NCBI GenBank assembly: GCA_019648995.1 | Contig: BLXT01007646.1 | Coordinates: forward strand, 2,298,886-2,362,885 | Direction of reading: 5' to 3' | Length of the DNA: 64,000 nucleotides | From: Plakobranchus ocellatus | Lineage: Eukaryota; Mollusca; Gastropoda; Plakobranchidae | Part shown: piece after piece, positions 45,245 to 57,720 of the stretch | How the letters are laid out: the number at the start of each line of letters is the position of its first letter | Position numbering within the stretch: position 1 is the stretch's first letter | Program-made: the position numbers and the translations under genes | Notes under the pieces: model-generated | What the model was told of the DNA's origin: nothing | Seen by the model: only the letters and a program-made list of their open reading frames with translations | Database searches by the model: none

Positions 45245-46443
45245 TGTAATGTATTTACAACCTGATTGGCATCTGTGCAATAATGTCGTTTTGGGGTTAA
45301 AATGCAAATATTGGGGATTAGAGCACTAAAAAAAAATGCTATCTTAATTACTTTTAATATTTCTTTCCATGAGGCATAAATGTTATCTTGTGTTAGTGAT
45401 GTTAATTAAAATTGCAAAGCTCAAAGCTTTGGGCGCATTTTTGATTGTTGTTGAAAAACATGGAGACAGAGACATAGTATAGACATATTGTTGATGGTTC
45501 TTAAAACCTTACATTTCATTTTAAAATAGATTATAGGAACAGAAAAAGGGTATCCTATCAAAATCAAGGTAGACAACTCTTACTTTGATCACTGCTGAGC
45601 ATCACATTTGATGAATTCAAACGCCATATGAGATTGTTCATGAGCATCATTTCTCATAAATTTTATGTCTTATATTCCAACTGCTGAGTGTAAGACTCCT
45701 TCATAAGCCATTTTCAAACACTTGTTTAGGAGAAGCAAAAAATTATCCCATCAATTATATAGTGAGTTTGTGAATCTGATATTTCTGCAGGGGACTATGG
45801 TTTTTTGCTTTTTCCATGTGGTTTTTCTACAATTCCCCTCAATAGTTTCTGAGATAATCGAAGTGTGTTTTATGTTGTTGGGTTTTTTTTTTTTTGTGGG
45901 TGCAAAAAAAAAACAATATCAAGGCTCATGGCAGTAACTGTCCTCGGGCCCCAAACTTTTTGTTTTTTAACCTATCATGGACTCTTAGCAATTTTTTCAC
46001 CCAAAATATTAACTTTATTACAGAGACTTCTTTCTAAATGCAATGTTTGATGTGACAGATTTTTAATTTTAAAAATTTGTTAGAATATGTGCCCAAAGAC
46101 AACTGTTTTGTTTCCAATACTTCCACAGGCATGGATTTTAAAAGCTTTAAAAATCTAAATACTTCATGAGACATTTAAACATATATAAAATTATAACTTC
46201 CATTCTTTTGGTGTTAATATATATTACACCAAATGTTTTAGCTGCCTTTTGGTTTCAGAATCTTCTTTGGAAATGTATCCACAGAAGTTCAAGTGCTTTA
46301 TTGATAACTATTCTAGACATAATGTAGGGCATGTGCTTTGTAATGAGTCGTTTCTTTTTAGTCAGCAGAGAGGCATACATATATAAATAGATAACTAAAT
46401 AAAAAGGAACAAAAATCCTGTTAAAGAAAAAAAAAACAAAATA

Positions 46444-47292
46444 CAGTGGAACACGTTTAAACTGAAATTCTAGGGAGTTTGATTGCTATTTTGGTTTAAG
46501 CATAGCGCATCAAATAAGTAAGATCAATAAAGGAGAGTAACCAGCTTCTGAAATATTAAGTTAAACCAATCCCAGCCATCGTCACATCACAATGTGAATG
46601 AACACGCCTATCCACGAAGCTTTTTCTTTTTTCATCCATCTCTCTATCTCCTTCTCTTTCCTTTTCAGTTAAGAGGTTCTTGCGCCTGTTATCAATGTAG
46701 AATAATAGAGCTTTCACAATTTCATCATGGCCTAAATAAATTTTCCGAACCTGAAGACCTCTACTTTTGTCAATTTAATCATTGCCTAAGATTTCTGGTA
46801 CTGGAGTCGTCATCAAGAGAGATGGCTTTATTACCTGCTGTGATGCAACAGTGTTTGCTTAGCTTGGCACTGACAGGACTCAGACATGTATGGAGTGTCT
46901 GGCACGGTCCCGCTGTGTAACTGAGTGGTGAAAGAGAAGGGATGGGCAGTTGTGTGCAGTAGACCTAGACCTAGCCAGACATCTGGTCTGGCCATCTGTA
47001 GTGTGAAGTACCGGTAACTAATAGTATTGGGTTTGCTTGGAGTAATGCAAGAAAGAAAGGGAAGGGCAAGGTGGGTAAAAAAAAAAATTATTTTTTTATG
47101 TGTCGGTCAGACAGTGACTGGGCTTTCCCGGTAGTTTTTATTTCGCTTCAGCAATAGTAAGGCAGACGATGTTTTCGGTTTACCGCATGTTTAATAAGAG
47201 AGGATAAGAGGAAAAATGGGAAGCTCTTCAATTTCTTTTTGGTTTAGCAGTTTTTTCGGTTCAGCCATTTTCGGTTTAGGTGTGGTCTACTC
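46444..47292. mobile_element. Tigger/pogo-like non-autonomous element with TA duplication
   Basis: The left end CAGTGGAACACGTTTAAAC and the inverted right end GAGTAGACCACACCTAAACC, each continuing as a CGAAA-like text, match at about 17 of 24 positions and are flanked by TA on both sides. The CAGTGGAACC..TTTAAACCGAAA form is typical of pogo/Tigger ends. About 849 bp; no transposase was recognised. It may have been moved by the source whose relic lies at 40190-40660, which is inference. Confidence 0.6.
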
Positions 47293-49499
47293 TATAAAAA
47301 TGACACCACTTAGATCTGTTATAACCTTCTTTGGTATCATATGCATCCAAACATAAGAAATGACAACTTTTTTGGTGGAAAAAAACATGAATAAGAAAAA
47401 AATGATGGCAGGAAAAACTGGAGGCAAGTGATTTTGATATATTCAGAAAAATAATATGTGTATAGTAGATTGTGCTACCAAAGGCATGGGATAATTTGAC
47501 TTAAAAGGTTGTGAAAATATGGATAGCTTATTGGTTCCTTCTGTACTGAGGAAGCAATTTGAGGGAAAACATTAGACTAGTCTTCATTACACACCAATTA
47601 CTTTAAATATTGTATATCCCTTGCCCTACATTTATACTGAGAGCTAGAAAAATTATGTCTGGATCTTGTAATGAGATTTTCTCAATGTCTGCATTAAAAC
47701 CTGTCCTATATTGCAGTAAAAAAAAAAAAATTAGATTACTTTGTGTTAGCATTCTCATTTTAATTTATCAAATAATAAAATTAGTTTGAACATGATTGTG
47801 ACAAAGTGTAAAAAATAATGGCATCTAATGCAACGCAGTGTGTCTTTGCCATGTTACAGGTTCAAAAAGCAGCATGTTCTTGCCAGATTTGGTTTCCTTT
47901 TCACAAAAAAGTGGTTTTGTTCCTCTGCCTTGCTTTTTCACATATTATTATCAGTGGTCACTTTGAAATCCTCTAAGTTGTATGCATCTCTCTCTTTTTC
48001 CAATACAGATATTTTGTATTTTTCTTGCTCTTCCAGCTTCTACCTTCCTTTCTCTAAATCATGTATTACTCATTCCTTTGGTATTAATACCTTGCTCTGA
48101 CTCCTCGATTTTTTTCTGCAGCAATGGTATCACTAACTTTTTTTCACTTTCAGTCTTTCTCACGTCTTCAGAGACTTGACATAGTATTTTGTGGAGGCAG
48201 TGATATCAGGAGTTGTACTGAAAAAAACATCAAACAAAGCAGGGCACTCATATATTTTTTTATCAACTTTCAACTTTGCACTATCCCAGTTAGAAGTCTT
48301 AATGGGTATCAGAGATATGCACCAATGATTACATGTTAGTGTGTCTTGCTCTGGTTGTTCAATATCAGCTTCAAAAAGTAAAGCGTCAAAGTAGGCCATG
48401 ACGAGTCAACAGGAGGTAACACTTCCTTCTTTTTACCTGGGTATTGCTTGGTTCCCATCCATTTAATGATAATACATGTATTATTGTATCTCAGCTCAGC
48501 CTTAAAAATGGACTGTCTGTTGTGACAGTTCTGTTGCCATGCTTATCTACTTTTGTTGATAAAACAAATAGTTTAGTAATTTTTAATCAAAAGCTTTAGC
48601 TTAGAATTTATAGAGCCAGAGCAAGGTATGTGAAATTGTGATATAGCTCTTTTTCTCTTATAATCAAAATCAGAGAAGGCACCATTTTTGTTAAGTGCAG
48701 AACCCATGGTTGTATGGGTGTGTGACAGATTTTGACTTTATATTACTTGCAAATTGTTGTGCAAAGTCCATAGGCTCATGACAGAATTTTACACATAAGA
48801 GATGTGCTAAAAGGTGACACAATCCCACAGCAGAAATTTATCCAATTTTTTTTCACTCCTGGCAAGATTGGATTATTGCAACTTCAAAACTGATGATTGA
48901 AGAGAACTCATCTTTAGACACTATGTGTGTGACATTTTATGTAAAAAGTAGAATTTGCAAAAATTGGCTTATGACTCAGTCTTTCACTCAGCCGACAATT
49001 TGTGCTTTATTATATTTACATATGTGTAATTGTCCCATGAAAGAGTGGGGTTGTGGATATCCATGAGTGTATTAAAATCAAAATCCTTAACTACCAAAAC
49101 AAAATCACCATTGATTTCTGTGGAGAAAGTCCATAACATATTTATAGAAGGTTTTGCACATAGATTAGAAAAATGAGTCGTTTTTATCCCTGTAGTTCAT
49201 TTAAAGTCAGCTTAGACTTGCAACCCAACTCAATTTGTGACACAGCTATATAGATATATATATTTATATTAATTTGTATGAATTCAACCTCCTGCTGTTG
49301 AATTGCTTTGACAACAATGCTTGGTTCATAGTGTGTATTGACAAGCCTATTACTGTTAATGTTCAAATGTAAATGGAAGCTACAACTTTCTTTGAATCTG
49401 AGAAAAATTGCATTTACAATTCATCTTTTGTTTCATAATATGATTCACATTTAACAACTAACTACACATTTAGCTACTAACATTGAAATGTTTGCATTC

Positions 49500-49710
49500 T
49501 CTGTTCCCTCTATGGCTAATATTAGTTTACATGATCACTCAATTCATCCAAAATCATGTATTTGATGTTTCTTGTATTTACAAAACCACTCAGTCAATCC
49601 AAAACCATTCATTCATTGTTTCTTGCATCAGTCCTTAAAGGATCCTTATAGCTTGATTGCTATAAGCTTCATTTTAGAGCATAATAAACTGCTCATCTCC
49701 AAAATGTATT
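49500..49710 (+). repeat. Dispersed/duplicated repeat, copy 1
   Basis: Shares ordered blocks with 51600-51790: tttacatgatc, tttcttgcatcagtc, attgctataag and gcataataaactgc. Confidence 0.7.
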
Positions 49711-51599
49711 CACATATTGATTATTTGACCATTTACTTACTGTATCTATCTGTTGGTTTGTTTCTTTTCACTTTTCTCTTGTCAGCCTTTTTCTTTCTTT
49801 TTTTTTTTTTTGTGTTTGTGTGTGTGTTTCTTTTCTGCAAGGCCATTGAATCTGAGTTGTGTATTTTGTCAGTCAACTACAGAGTGATTGAATGAACCCA
49901 GCTGGGCTTAATTGGGGTTTCAATCACCGCTTCATTTTATAGAGATGTGCAATGCAATCCTCGAGGCAGGAGAAATGTCATACCAATAACAGATTGAATT
50001 CTCTTTCCATATATATATTATATATAGTAGTATCTTTCCATTTTTTTTTATTTGGAGCATCAAAGCATCAAAAAATTCACTCAGTTATTGGTGACTGAAG
50101 ATGCATGCATTTGTTGCAGTGGGCAGCACAGTAACGAATGACATTTTGTTTTCTTTTTTCTGTGATTTGCATGACAAAGTGAAGCATATGAAGGCACTAC
50201 ATACAGTGATAAAATATTAATAACATAGATCCAGTATTGTTGGTGAAACAGTCACTGATCTGATTCAAAACTGCAAAATGGCATTTTTTGTTCTTATTAC
50301 CTTCTAGCTTATGAGGTACTGGAAAAGATTTGGCCATCTGTAAAAATACAGAATTTTTAAATGGTTTTATGTTTTTAATTGATTTTACATAATTGCACCC
50401 TGGGGGAGGTGGGGAGATGGCTTCAACTGTGAGAGAAAAAAATTGTATTATTTTACATTGAAAATTTTAAAAATGATCATAGAAAGGCCTCAAGAGCCTA
50501 AAAAATAAAAAATGGAAAGAATTTGAAGCTATAAGAATTCTGAGGGGACAAACCCAGTGTGATGAAATTCCCCTATTCAAGTGCCAAGTATGATTAAAAT
50601 ATCTTTAACTGTGATATTGGTACTTAAAAAACTTTAAGTGACCAATTTCCACAGAATATTTTTGAGAATGCCATTTTTTGAGAAAGAATAGTGTTTTATT
50701 TCTGTTCGTCATGCATTAATCATCACACAGATTTAATTTTTATACCCTGTTGCAGAAAAAAAAAAAGCAAGAAGTATTATTCTTCATTCATTTTTTATTC
50801 TCATTTTCTTCAATCTTTGATGTTTGATTGATATGTTGATCATTATCATGTTTCCCCAAAATTCACTACCATGAAATTAATTCCTGCAACAAGTCTAATG
50901 TTTGATGTTAAAAAAAAAAAGGCTTTAGATGGGGTCATGTTAAGTTTGCAGTTTTGGCAGGAGAAAAGAAAGATAACTGTTTTGTTTGTAAGATAATCAT
51001 AAAATGATCAACAGTCAGTGTCAATAATGTGCCTCAAAGCATTCTCAAGAACTTGCTTTCATTTAGGCTAATTCAGGAAAATAGAATCCAGTATTAAAAG
51101 TTGTTCTAGTTTTTATTTTTTTTTGCTTAACTAATAAGTTGCACCGCAAGCTTTCAATATGTCTGTGCAACTCTTCATATGTAATCATAAATAGTTCACC
51201 CGCTGTAATATTTGAATTCATTATTTGGGCGATATGGAGTTTCAAATTCATATCATTATATGTAAGCAACACCATTACTCTTTCTTTTTATTGAAGTGAA
51301 TTTTTCAGCTGGTAAGCTAAGCATTTATCTGAGATATATAGCAATGTTACCAAAACATTGCTCTCCACCAATATTGACGTTTGGCATATATGATTTCGAT
51401 ATTAAGTCAGCATTAAATCCCAACCAATTTCTATAGTCCATTTTCTAGGCCAATCACTTACATATTGAATGGATCCATGCATAAAAATGCAGACTTATTT
51501 GTGGGCCAGTATGAATAATGAAATTTTAAAAGTGTATTTTTCTTTGTAGTAATTGTTCTTTCAAATGCATTGAGTTGACTTTTTTTTCTTTTCATTTTG

Positions 51600-51790
51600 A
51601 CATTTTCCCTCTCTTTAACTCTTTTCCTGCAATTAATTCTTTTCCCCATAGATCTCATATTATTTTACATGATCTCTCAACTAATCCTAAACCATATATT
51701 GTTTCTTGCATCAGTCTGTTTAACACGCTTTATTTCTTAATTGCTATAAGTTTTGTTTGAAAGCATAATAAACTGCCCCATCTCATTTTG
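51600..51790 (+). repeat. Dispersed/duplicated repeat, copy 2
   Basis: Partner of 49500-49710, same orientation, about 2.1 kb away. Local duplication or two insertions of one repeat family. Confidence 0.7.
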
Positions 51791-52387
51791 AGATGTTCTT
51801 AAACCAATATTTTTTTTTCTGGCAGATAATCAGGGTTTCTTCTCAGAGTATTCGCATGAACTGGTTTATTGATATTGTTTGACCCAGTTGATATTTTTTG
51901 TCAACTTTTTAATGCTGCCTCTAGTCATTTTATTGCCTTCGTCTTAAGTTTTTTCTTTTTTCTTTTTTTTGGTTTTGATTTTTAACATGCATGTCTCATG
52001 CATAGTCATAATGCTTTAGTTTTGACATTTGATGTTAATGACTTTAATTTTTATAATCGTTCTGTAGAAATCATTTAATAACTCATTTTGCTTTACACAA
52101 CATGGTATTTGTACATCAAATTTATACTGTTTATTTGCTCATCTTTTTTTTTTGTTAACTCAAGAAATCCATTCCATTGCCAGTTCACAGAATTTCATAT
52201 ATTTTGTTCACTTTTTTTAAACATTACATATTCTGGATGTAGGAAATGAAGTACTGAGTTTAATAAATGGGTTTGCTTCTACAATAGATTTGTTTAATCT
52301 TATAAAACTTTTGATTAGTTTTGTTGCTAGGGTTTAGTCTCATAATTTTACTCTTACAGTGCCTGTTTTTGTTTTTGTCTTGCTTTT

Positions 52388-52795
52388 TTAACCCTATCGG
52401 TATGTGTGGGGTAATTTTGCTACACCAAGGCTTGGTTTAAATTTTTAAAAAATTCTTAAAATAGGAATTTTTCTTTCAGCTTTTAAGTGTTCCTCAAAAA
52501 TTCAATTTGACATATGATTATATAATAATGATTGGCAGAAGATCAATATTAAACCGACCTGAGGTCATTTCGGAAACCCTCCCCGTATTTTTTACTATGT
52601 AAAGTAATGGGTGATTTTGTTACCCCCAACATACGGATAGGTATATAGTGATTTTTTTTTTACTAACTATGGGATGGGGACATGCAGTTACCCCACACGT
52701 ACGGATAGGACCATTTGTTATTTAAAATGTGGGGGCACTCAGTTACCCCCGACTTACGGATATGACTATTAAACACCTCGTATGCACAGGGTTAA
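52388..52795. mobile_element. piggyBac-like MITE of hairpin units, copy 2
   Basis: TTAA at 52388-52391 and 52792-52795 flanks a 400-bp core starting CCCTATCGGTATG. It contains four imperfect hairpin units: GGGGTAATTTTGCTACACC, GGGTGATTTTGTTACCCCC, GGGGACATGCAGTTACCCC and GGGGGCACTCAGTTACCCCC, mostly followed by ACGGATAGG-type text. It is alignable with the copy at 20696 over its whole length. Confidence 0.82.
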
Positions 52796-53554
52796 AAATA
52801 TTATGTGAAATTTTAAAATAGATGATTTGTTTAAATTTCAGCCCTTTTTTTTTTTAGTTTGACCTGTTGAAAATTCTGTAATCAAGAAGATCACCACACA
52901 CCAAAAATATAGAAATTTTTCTATAGCTATAAATGTAAAGAACACTCACTATCAGTGTCTTATTATTGCGAAGAAGAAATAAAACCAGTTTTGATCCAAT
53001 TTCAGAATGAACAAATATTGCTGAATTCGCTCATTTTTTATATCTTGATGTTAAAGTAGCTTTTGTAACATCAAAAACGTTTGGAAACACGTTATGTATT
53101 CGTTTAAGTTGATTTTTTTTTTTAAAAAAGAAATGTCACCTTGCCCCTCATCTGAGAAAGTGTGTACACATTGAGAGCTTGAATGAAGGCAAAACATACC
53201 TTATTTTTCACTTAGCCTGTCAGAAATTTTGAAATGACACTCAGAAACAAAAATTTGCATTTTTGTTTTTGTACTCAGGGCTCATGTTCTGAAAAATACA
53301 TGTCGTGTTTGAAACTTCACATAATGGCAAACATCAAAATAGAAATTATTGCTTTTCATCCCTCTATTGTGTAAGCCATGCATGAAATCGCTAATCATAC
53401 GCTCAAATTACAACTCTTCTTAGGTTCTATTCCTGTCTAACAGTTAGTGGAGACTGAAATCCGATATCTTCGCTAAAATAGTGACACTCAAAAAATAATT
53501 TGGAAAGAAACAACAAAAAATCAACAAAACTGAACAGGATTAATGTAAGTCAAG

Positions 53555-53817
53555 CTTATTAATATAAGCCAAAATGAGGTCACATTGGCAAAACGCTGAT
53601 ACCATATATATCACAGTGAAAATAAACAATAGCGAAATAAATAAGCTAATTCATATAAGCCAAAATGAGATCACATTTGCACAACGCTGACAACATATCA
53701 CAGTGACAGTGAACAATAGTAAAACAAATAAGCTTATTAATATAAGCCAAAATGAGATCACATTGGCACAATGCTGACAACATATCACAGCGAAAGTGAA
53801 CAACAGTGAAACAAATA
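53555..53817. repeat. Three-copy tandem repeat, 87-91 bp units
   Basis: Units start at 53555, 53646 and 53733 with cttattaatataagccaaa or a close variant, then atgagatcacattggcac, and end in gaacaatagtaaaacaaata. By eye each pair is about 90% identical. Confidence 0.88.
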
Positions 53818-54329
53818 TGTGCACTTGACTGAACTCGGGTGCATGGTTATATACATGGGGGCAAAAATTCCATTCTATGATTACATGTTCTCTGTCTTAA
53901 CATTGAAGAAAAGAAAAAAAAACATACAAAAAGTTATTTAAAAAAAAACCAAAAAGAAATTTTGAGAAGTGCTAAGTTACTGTTTAGAATCACCTTAAAA
54001 GGCAATATGAAACTGAAAGCAAATATAGGTAGGAAAAATTAGAAAGAAAAGGATTTTGGGCTTTTAAAAATAAAAACTTGAAAACTGAGAAAGGAAAAAA
54101 TATTATCATTCTTACTTCAGTTTTTTCATTATTATGAACATTTTCTGAAATAAAATGCAAGCCCTGATATTTTGGGCAGTAAGGAAAAGCGACGAAATAA
54201 AGAACTAATTAGCCACATACAATAAAACAACAATGAAAGAAGAAAAGGGTCCATAATTAATTATGAACACATTGCTAGATAGGGAATGGCTTCTAATTGG
54301 TCTAGCCTCCTCTTTTAAGTGCCCTGTCT

Positions 54330-56150
54330 GAGACAGACATTGGCTATTATCTTCCTCTATTTAAACCTTTTCTCAGTTAGCCTCATAAGCCTTTGTTACG
54401 ATTTCTTAGAGTTAAGACTTTCAATGAAAGTTATTCTCTGTCTTCCTCTACTGCATTTGCCATCAAGCTTTCCAGTGATCGCTAGATGTTCTAAAGCCAT
54501 GTGGGGAGAAATGTGTCCTAGGAATTGTAGTCACCTTCGTCACATGGTTTTATTAAAGATCACTCAAGTTTAACTACTTTTGGTACAGATTCATTGAATT
54601 TTTTTATGTTTATGTAATCTTCATCAACCTTCTAATAAGTGGTCAACCAGATCTCTGCCACTTTCTCCAGTTTTCTTTCCGTTTCCTTGTGAATTGCCCA
54701 ACATTCACTTTCATATAATGTTAATAATACTGACTATACCTATGTTTTCATTATTGCCCTGAATTTGGTGCCACTATATATATGTTTCTATTTATCTGAA
54801 TTGATTTTTTTTTTCTAAAATGTATCTTGAGATATGGCTATTCCTTCTCTTATTTCACTTGAGCATCTACCATCTAATATTACTATTGGAAGGCCAAGAT
54901 ATTTGAGTTTTGTAACTTGTTTATTTGTTATCCTTTGCTAAAGAGATTGCATTTGGGCTTTGAAGATTTCTGTGAGATGACCATACATTCCGTTTTTTGT
55001 TTGTTTGTTTGTTTCCCCACTTTGAGACAGGCCCATTCTTTTGCTCTCTAAAACTACAGTCTAATAGTTTTTAAATTATTCACCAGATTCTGCTATAAAA
55101 ACAATACTTAATATTTTTTCCAATTACTTTGAAATTAGAAATATCCTCTAGGTTCTTTAAGATTATTTCAGTACATTTGTTAAAAAGGCCAGGAGACATT
55201 ACAACACATCCCTGCCTCACATCTCTTTTTTTGATGGATTTGAAATCACTGTGTTCCTCTTCAAATCTCACAGATGCAGAAAAGATTTCTATTATTTGCT
55301 CTCAGATCTTTACCATCAATGTCCACTTTTTCAAGCTTGTGAAATAGGTCTTTGTGTTTTACTTTGTCAAAAGTCTTAGAATAATCAATGAAACAGAGAT
55401 GGAGGTTTTTATGCATTTCTGGTCCTTTTGTCAGGCAAAAAGCCTTTCAGGGAATTTTTTTTTGCTTTTTTACTTTATTTAGCGACATTTTTCATTTCCT
55501 CTACCTCTGAGATGTTACATGTATTTAGTTTCATATGTTTTGCACAGCTACAGCAATTTTGTCTCTGTGCTTCTCATTAGGTTTTAGTAGGTCCATTCGG
55601 AATTTGGGATCGGCCAGAGCCTTTCCTAATTTCTTTAGTTTTATTTCAGACTTAGACATGACTGCAATGTCGTCTGGATCACAATCGGCTGCTGGCAGTT
55701 GAGTGATTTTTGTGTTTTTATTGTGCTTCAGAATCGTTTCAGAATGATAATATAATCAGTTTAGCTTCTGCCTCTGTCATCAGGGCTTTTCCAAGTCCAC
55801 TGTCGTCAAGAATGGTTTTGGTACCAAGTTTTCTCTGATATTAAAATCGTCGATTTGACACCTTTTCAATTACCTTACTCCCACGTTCATTTACTGCTCC
55901 TAAATCCTATGCCACTGGGTCCAACAACCACTTCTACCCATTGGAATCTCCCACTATTATCTTGATGTCCTGGTATTTTAGATAGCCCTTTGCTTTTTCT
56001 ATTTCTTCATAAAACTTTTCTTCTTTTTCATCTTCACTATCCAATGTTGGTGCATAAAGTGCATGCGCACGCACACAAACACCCATCCACACATACACAC
56101 ATGTATGTTGCATTATCATCGTTTCTCTTAAACGCAGGAAAAATTCCATA
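54330..56150 (-). mobile_element. Decayed LINE: endonuclease to C-terminal domain
   Basis: Read on minus from 56150: LYAPTLDSEDEKEEKFYEEI with KIIVGDSNG (APE endonuclease, GDFNA-type), then TWKSPDD and TDYII (TWxSPDG, IDYI), then the RT box DVRQGCVVMSPGLFNK, a DNTVFIAESG-like region, KLKYLGLPIV, and the C-terminal part at 54400-54600. It has many stops and shifts. It is about the full coding order of one LINE and of the same family as 31100-32790. Confidence 0.85.
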
Positions 56151-56257
56151 GAATTCGCTGGAAAAATCTCGTAATGTGATCGACAATACCATTGGATTGG
56201 AATGGATAAACGTTAAATGCTTGCTCAGATAGCATGACTTTGTACTCAGAAGAAGGT

Positions 56258-56281
56258 GGTGGTGATGATGATGATGATGAC
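56258..56281 (+). repeat. (GAT)n microsatellite
   Basis: GGTGGT followed by about six GAT units. Confidence 0.9.
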
Positions 56282-56725
56282 GGCAGTTGGCACTAATGTT
56301 GAGTTGAAAAAGCTGATATAGCTTGTGTACATGGGATAATAACACTAATTAATACCTTAATTCAATTATTTTCACGAATTTAAAGGAAAAAACAGTGTGA
56401 GGTCGAGCTCTAAGCCACAAACTATAGCTGTCTCGGAGCATCGGCTTTAAATGAATAAGTCTAGACTTAGGGCAACAAATACAGAGAAAATACAGGGAGA
56501 AACATCGTTTGGGAGGGGTGGTCAAAGCGGCTTTGACCACCTGAAGGTGACGAAATTTTGCAATTCGAGATTTAAAATGTGGCCATTCCTGGCACAAAAT
56601 AGTACATAATCAACAACATTGAGTACCATTTAAAGGTATTTATCGTTTTTTTTTTTTTAATTTTTTTTAAAGGGTCCATCTACAGGTACATAACTTTTGC
56701 AGGGGAAGGATTCTAGAATCTCTAG

Positions 56726-56978
56726 CCCCCCCCCCCCCCCCCCCCTTTTTTTTTTATTCGGCCATGGTATATATATTCTACACTCTTCAAGCTTTCATCC
56801 TTTCTAGGTTGCTTTCTAACCTGCAACTCAAGAAAAATGCACACTTGGCATATATGTGAGTCAAAACCTTATATAGAAGGTAAGTTCTCGTGAGCGAAAG
56901 CCTAGCCCAACAGACCAGAGCAACGACCATCGTGCATGCAAATGTAAGAAAAGTGAAAAAAAAAGGGGGGGGGGGGGG
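56726..56978. repeat. Opposed homopolymer runs (C20 T10 ... A9 G14)
   Basis: C run 56726-56745 plus T run 56746-56755, and A run 56956-56964 plus G run 56965-56978, are complementary to each other at a distance of about 200 nt. The G run stops at the N gap. Confidence 0.85.
56770..56915 (+). repeat. Dispersed repeat, copy 2
   Basis: Second copy of the repeat at 19085-19215, same orientation. Here it lies between a C/T homopolymer run and an A/G homopolymer run next to a small assembly gap. Confidence 0.7.
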
Positions 56979-56992
56979 NNNNNNNNNNNNNN
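56979..56992. other. Assembly gap (14 N)
   Basis: Short N run right after the G homopolymer, most likely a sequencing or assembly failure. Confidence 1.
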
Positions 56993-57720
56993 AGGTGTAA
57001 GATTTTATTTGATTGCCCTTCAGATCACAAAGCCGCCAACTGCGCGAAAGAAAGGGGAAAAGAACCGAAGTTAAGAAAAGAGAATAAACAAGATCTCTAA
57101 ACAACAGTTAACACTCAAACATGAGGGAAGATAATGAATTTGAGGGATGGATTGCAATGAAGAAAAACGAAGAAAACAAAAATTTGCAATGCAGAACAAA
57201 AAGAGAAACAAACTCAAACAAACAAACAAAAAAAATAGTAAAATTAGGCAAGCAGGGCTGATTAAAACAGAATAGACTTTCAAAACCTTGAGATGCAGTA
57301 GCCAACAGTAGAGAGAGGAGAAAAACTTAGGAAAGCCCAAGTAGCAATCTTGCTAAAACTCCACCGCTGGTGCAAGGTAGATCATTATCTTTATGAAAAC
57401 ACGAATCGCACCAAACACTGCATGAGAGTTTAAAGAAAATAATAAGCATCAAGGTGTAAGTGGGGGTTGGTGAGATATGCATGGATCCTTTTGTGCCAGT
57501 TCAAGCCCCCTTTTCGAAGCCCAGACCTGACCGTGGCCCAAAAGCTTGAGATCACCTTGTTGTGGACGGGTTGTATGCACAAACCAATCTAGAGACAAAT
57601 CTAACAAGGCTACCGTACGTAGTCGAAGTTCAAGTGATAGACATTGGAGAGGCAATATCGCTGTTATGAATGGCTTTGCGCTATAATAGTATAGTCTAGC
57701 TGAATACTGCCTGTGACATA

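Larger units (their letters stand above)
47293..52387. other. Spacer without recognised genes
   Basis: AT-rich DNA with short open frames only. It contains the repeat pair 49500-49710 and 51600-51790. A minus frame at 48160-48399 was considered and not accepted. Confidence 0.5.

Noticed and set aside
48160-48399. Minus-strand open frame of 79 codons with a KIYECP motif, briefly resembling a dynein heavy chain end
   Set aside because: Only a four-residue likeness; no neighbouring exons or surrounding dynein motifs.
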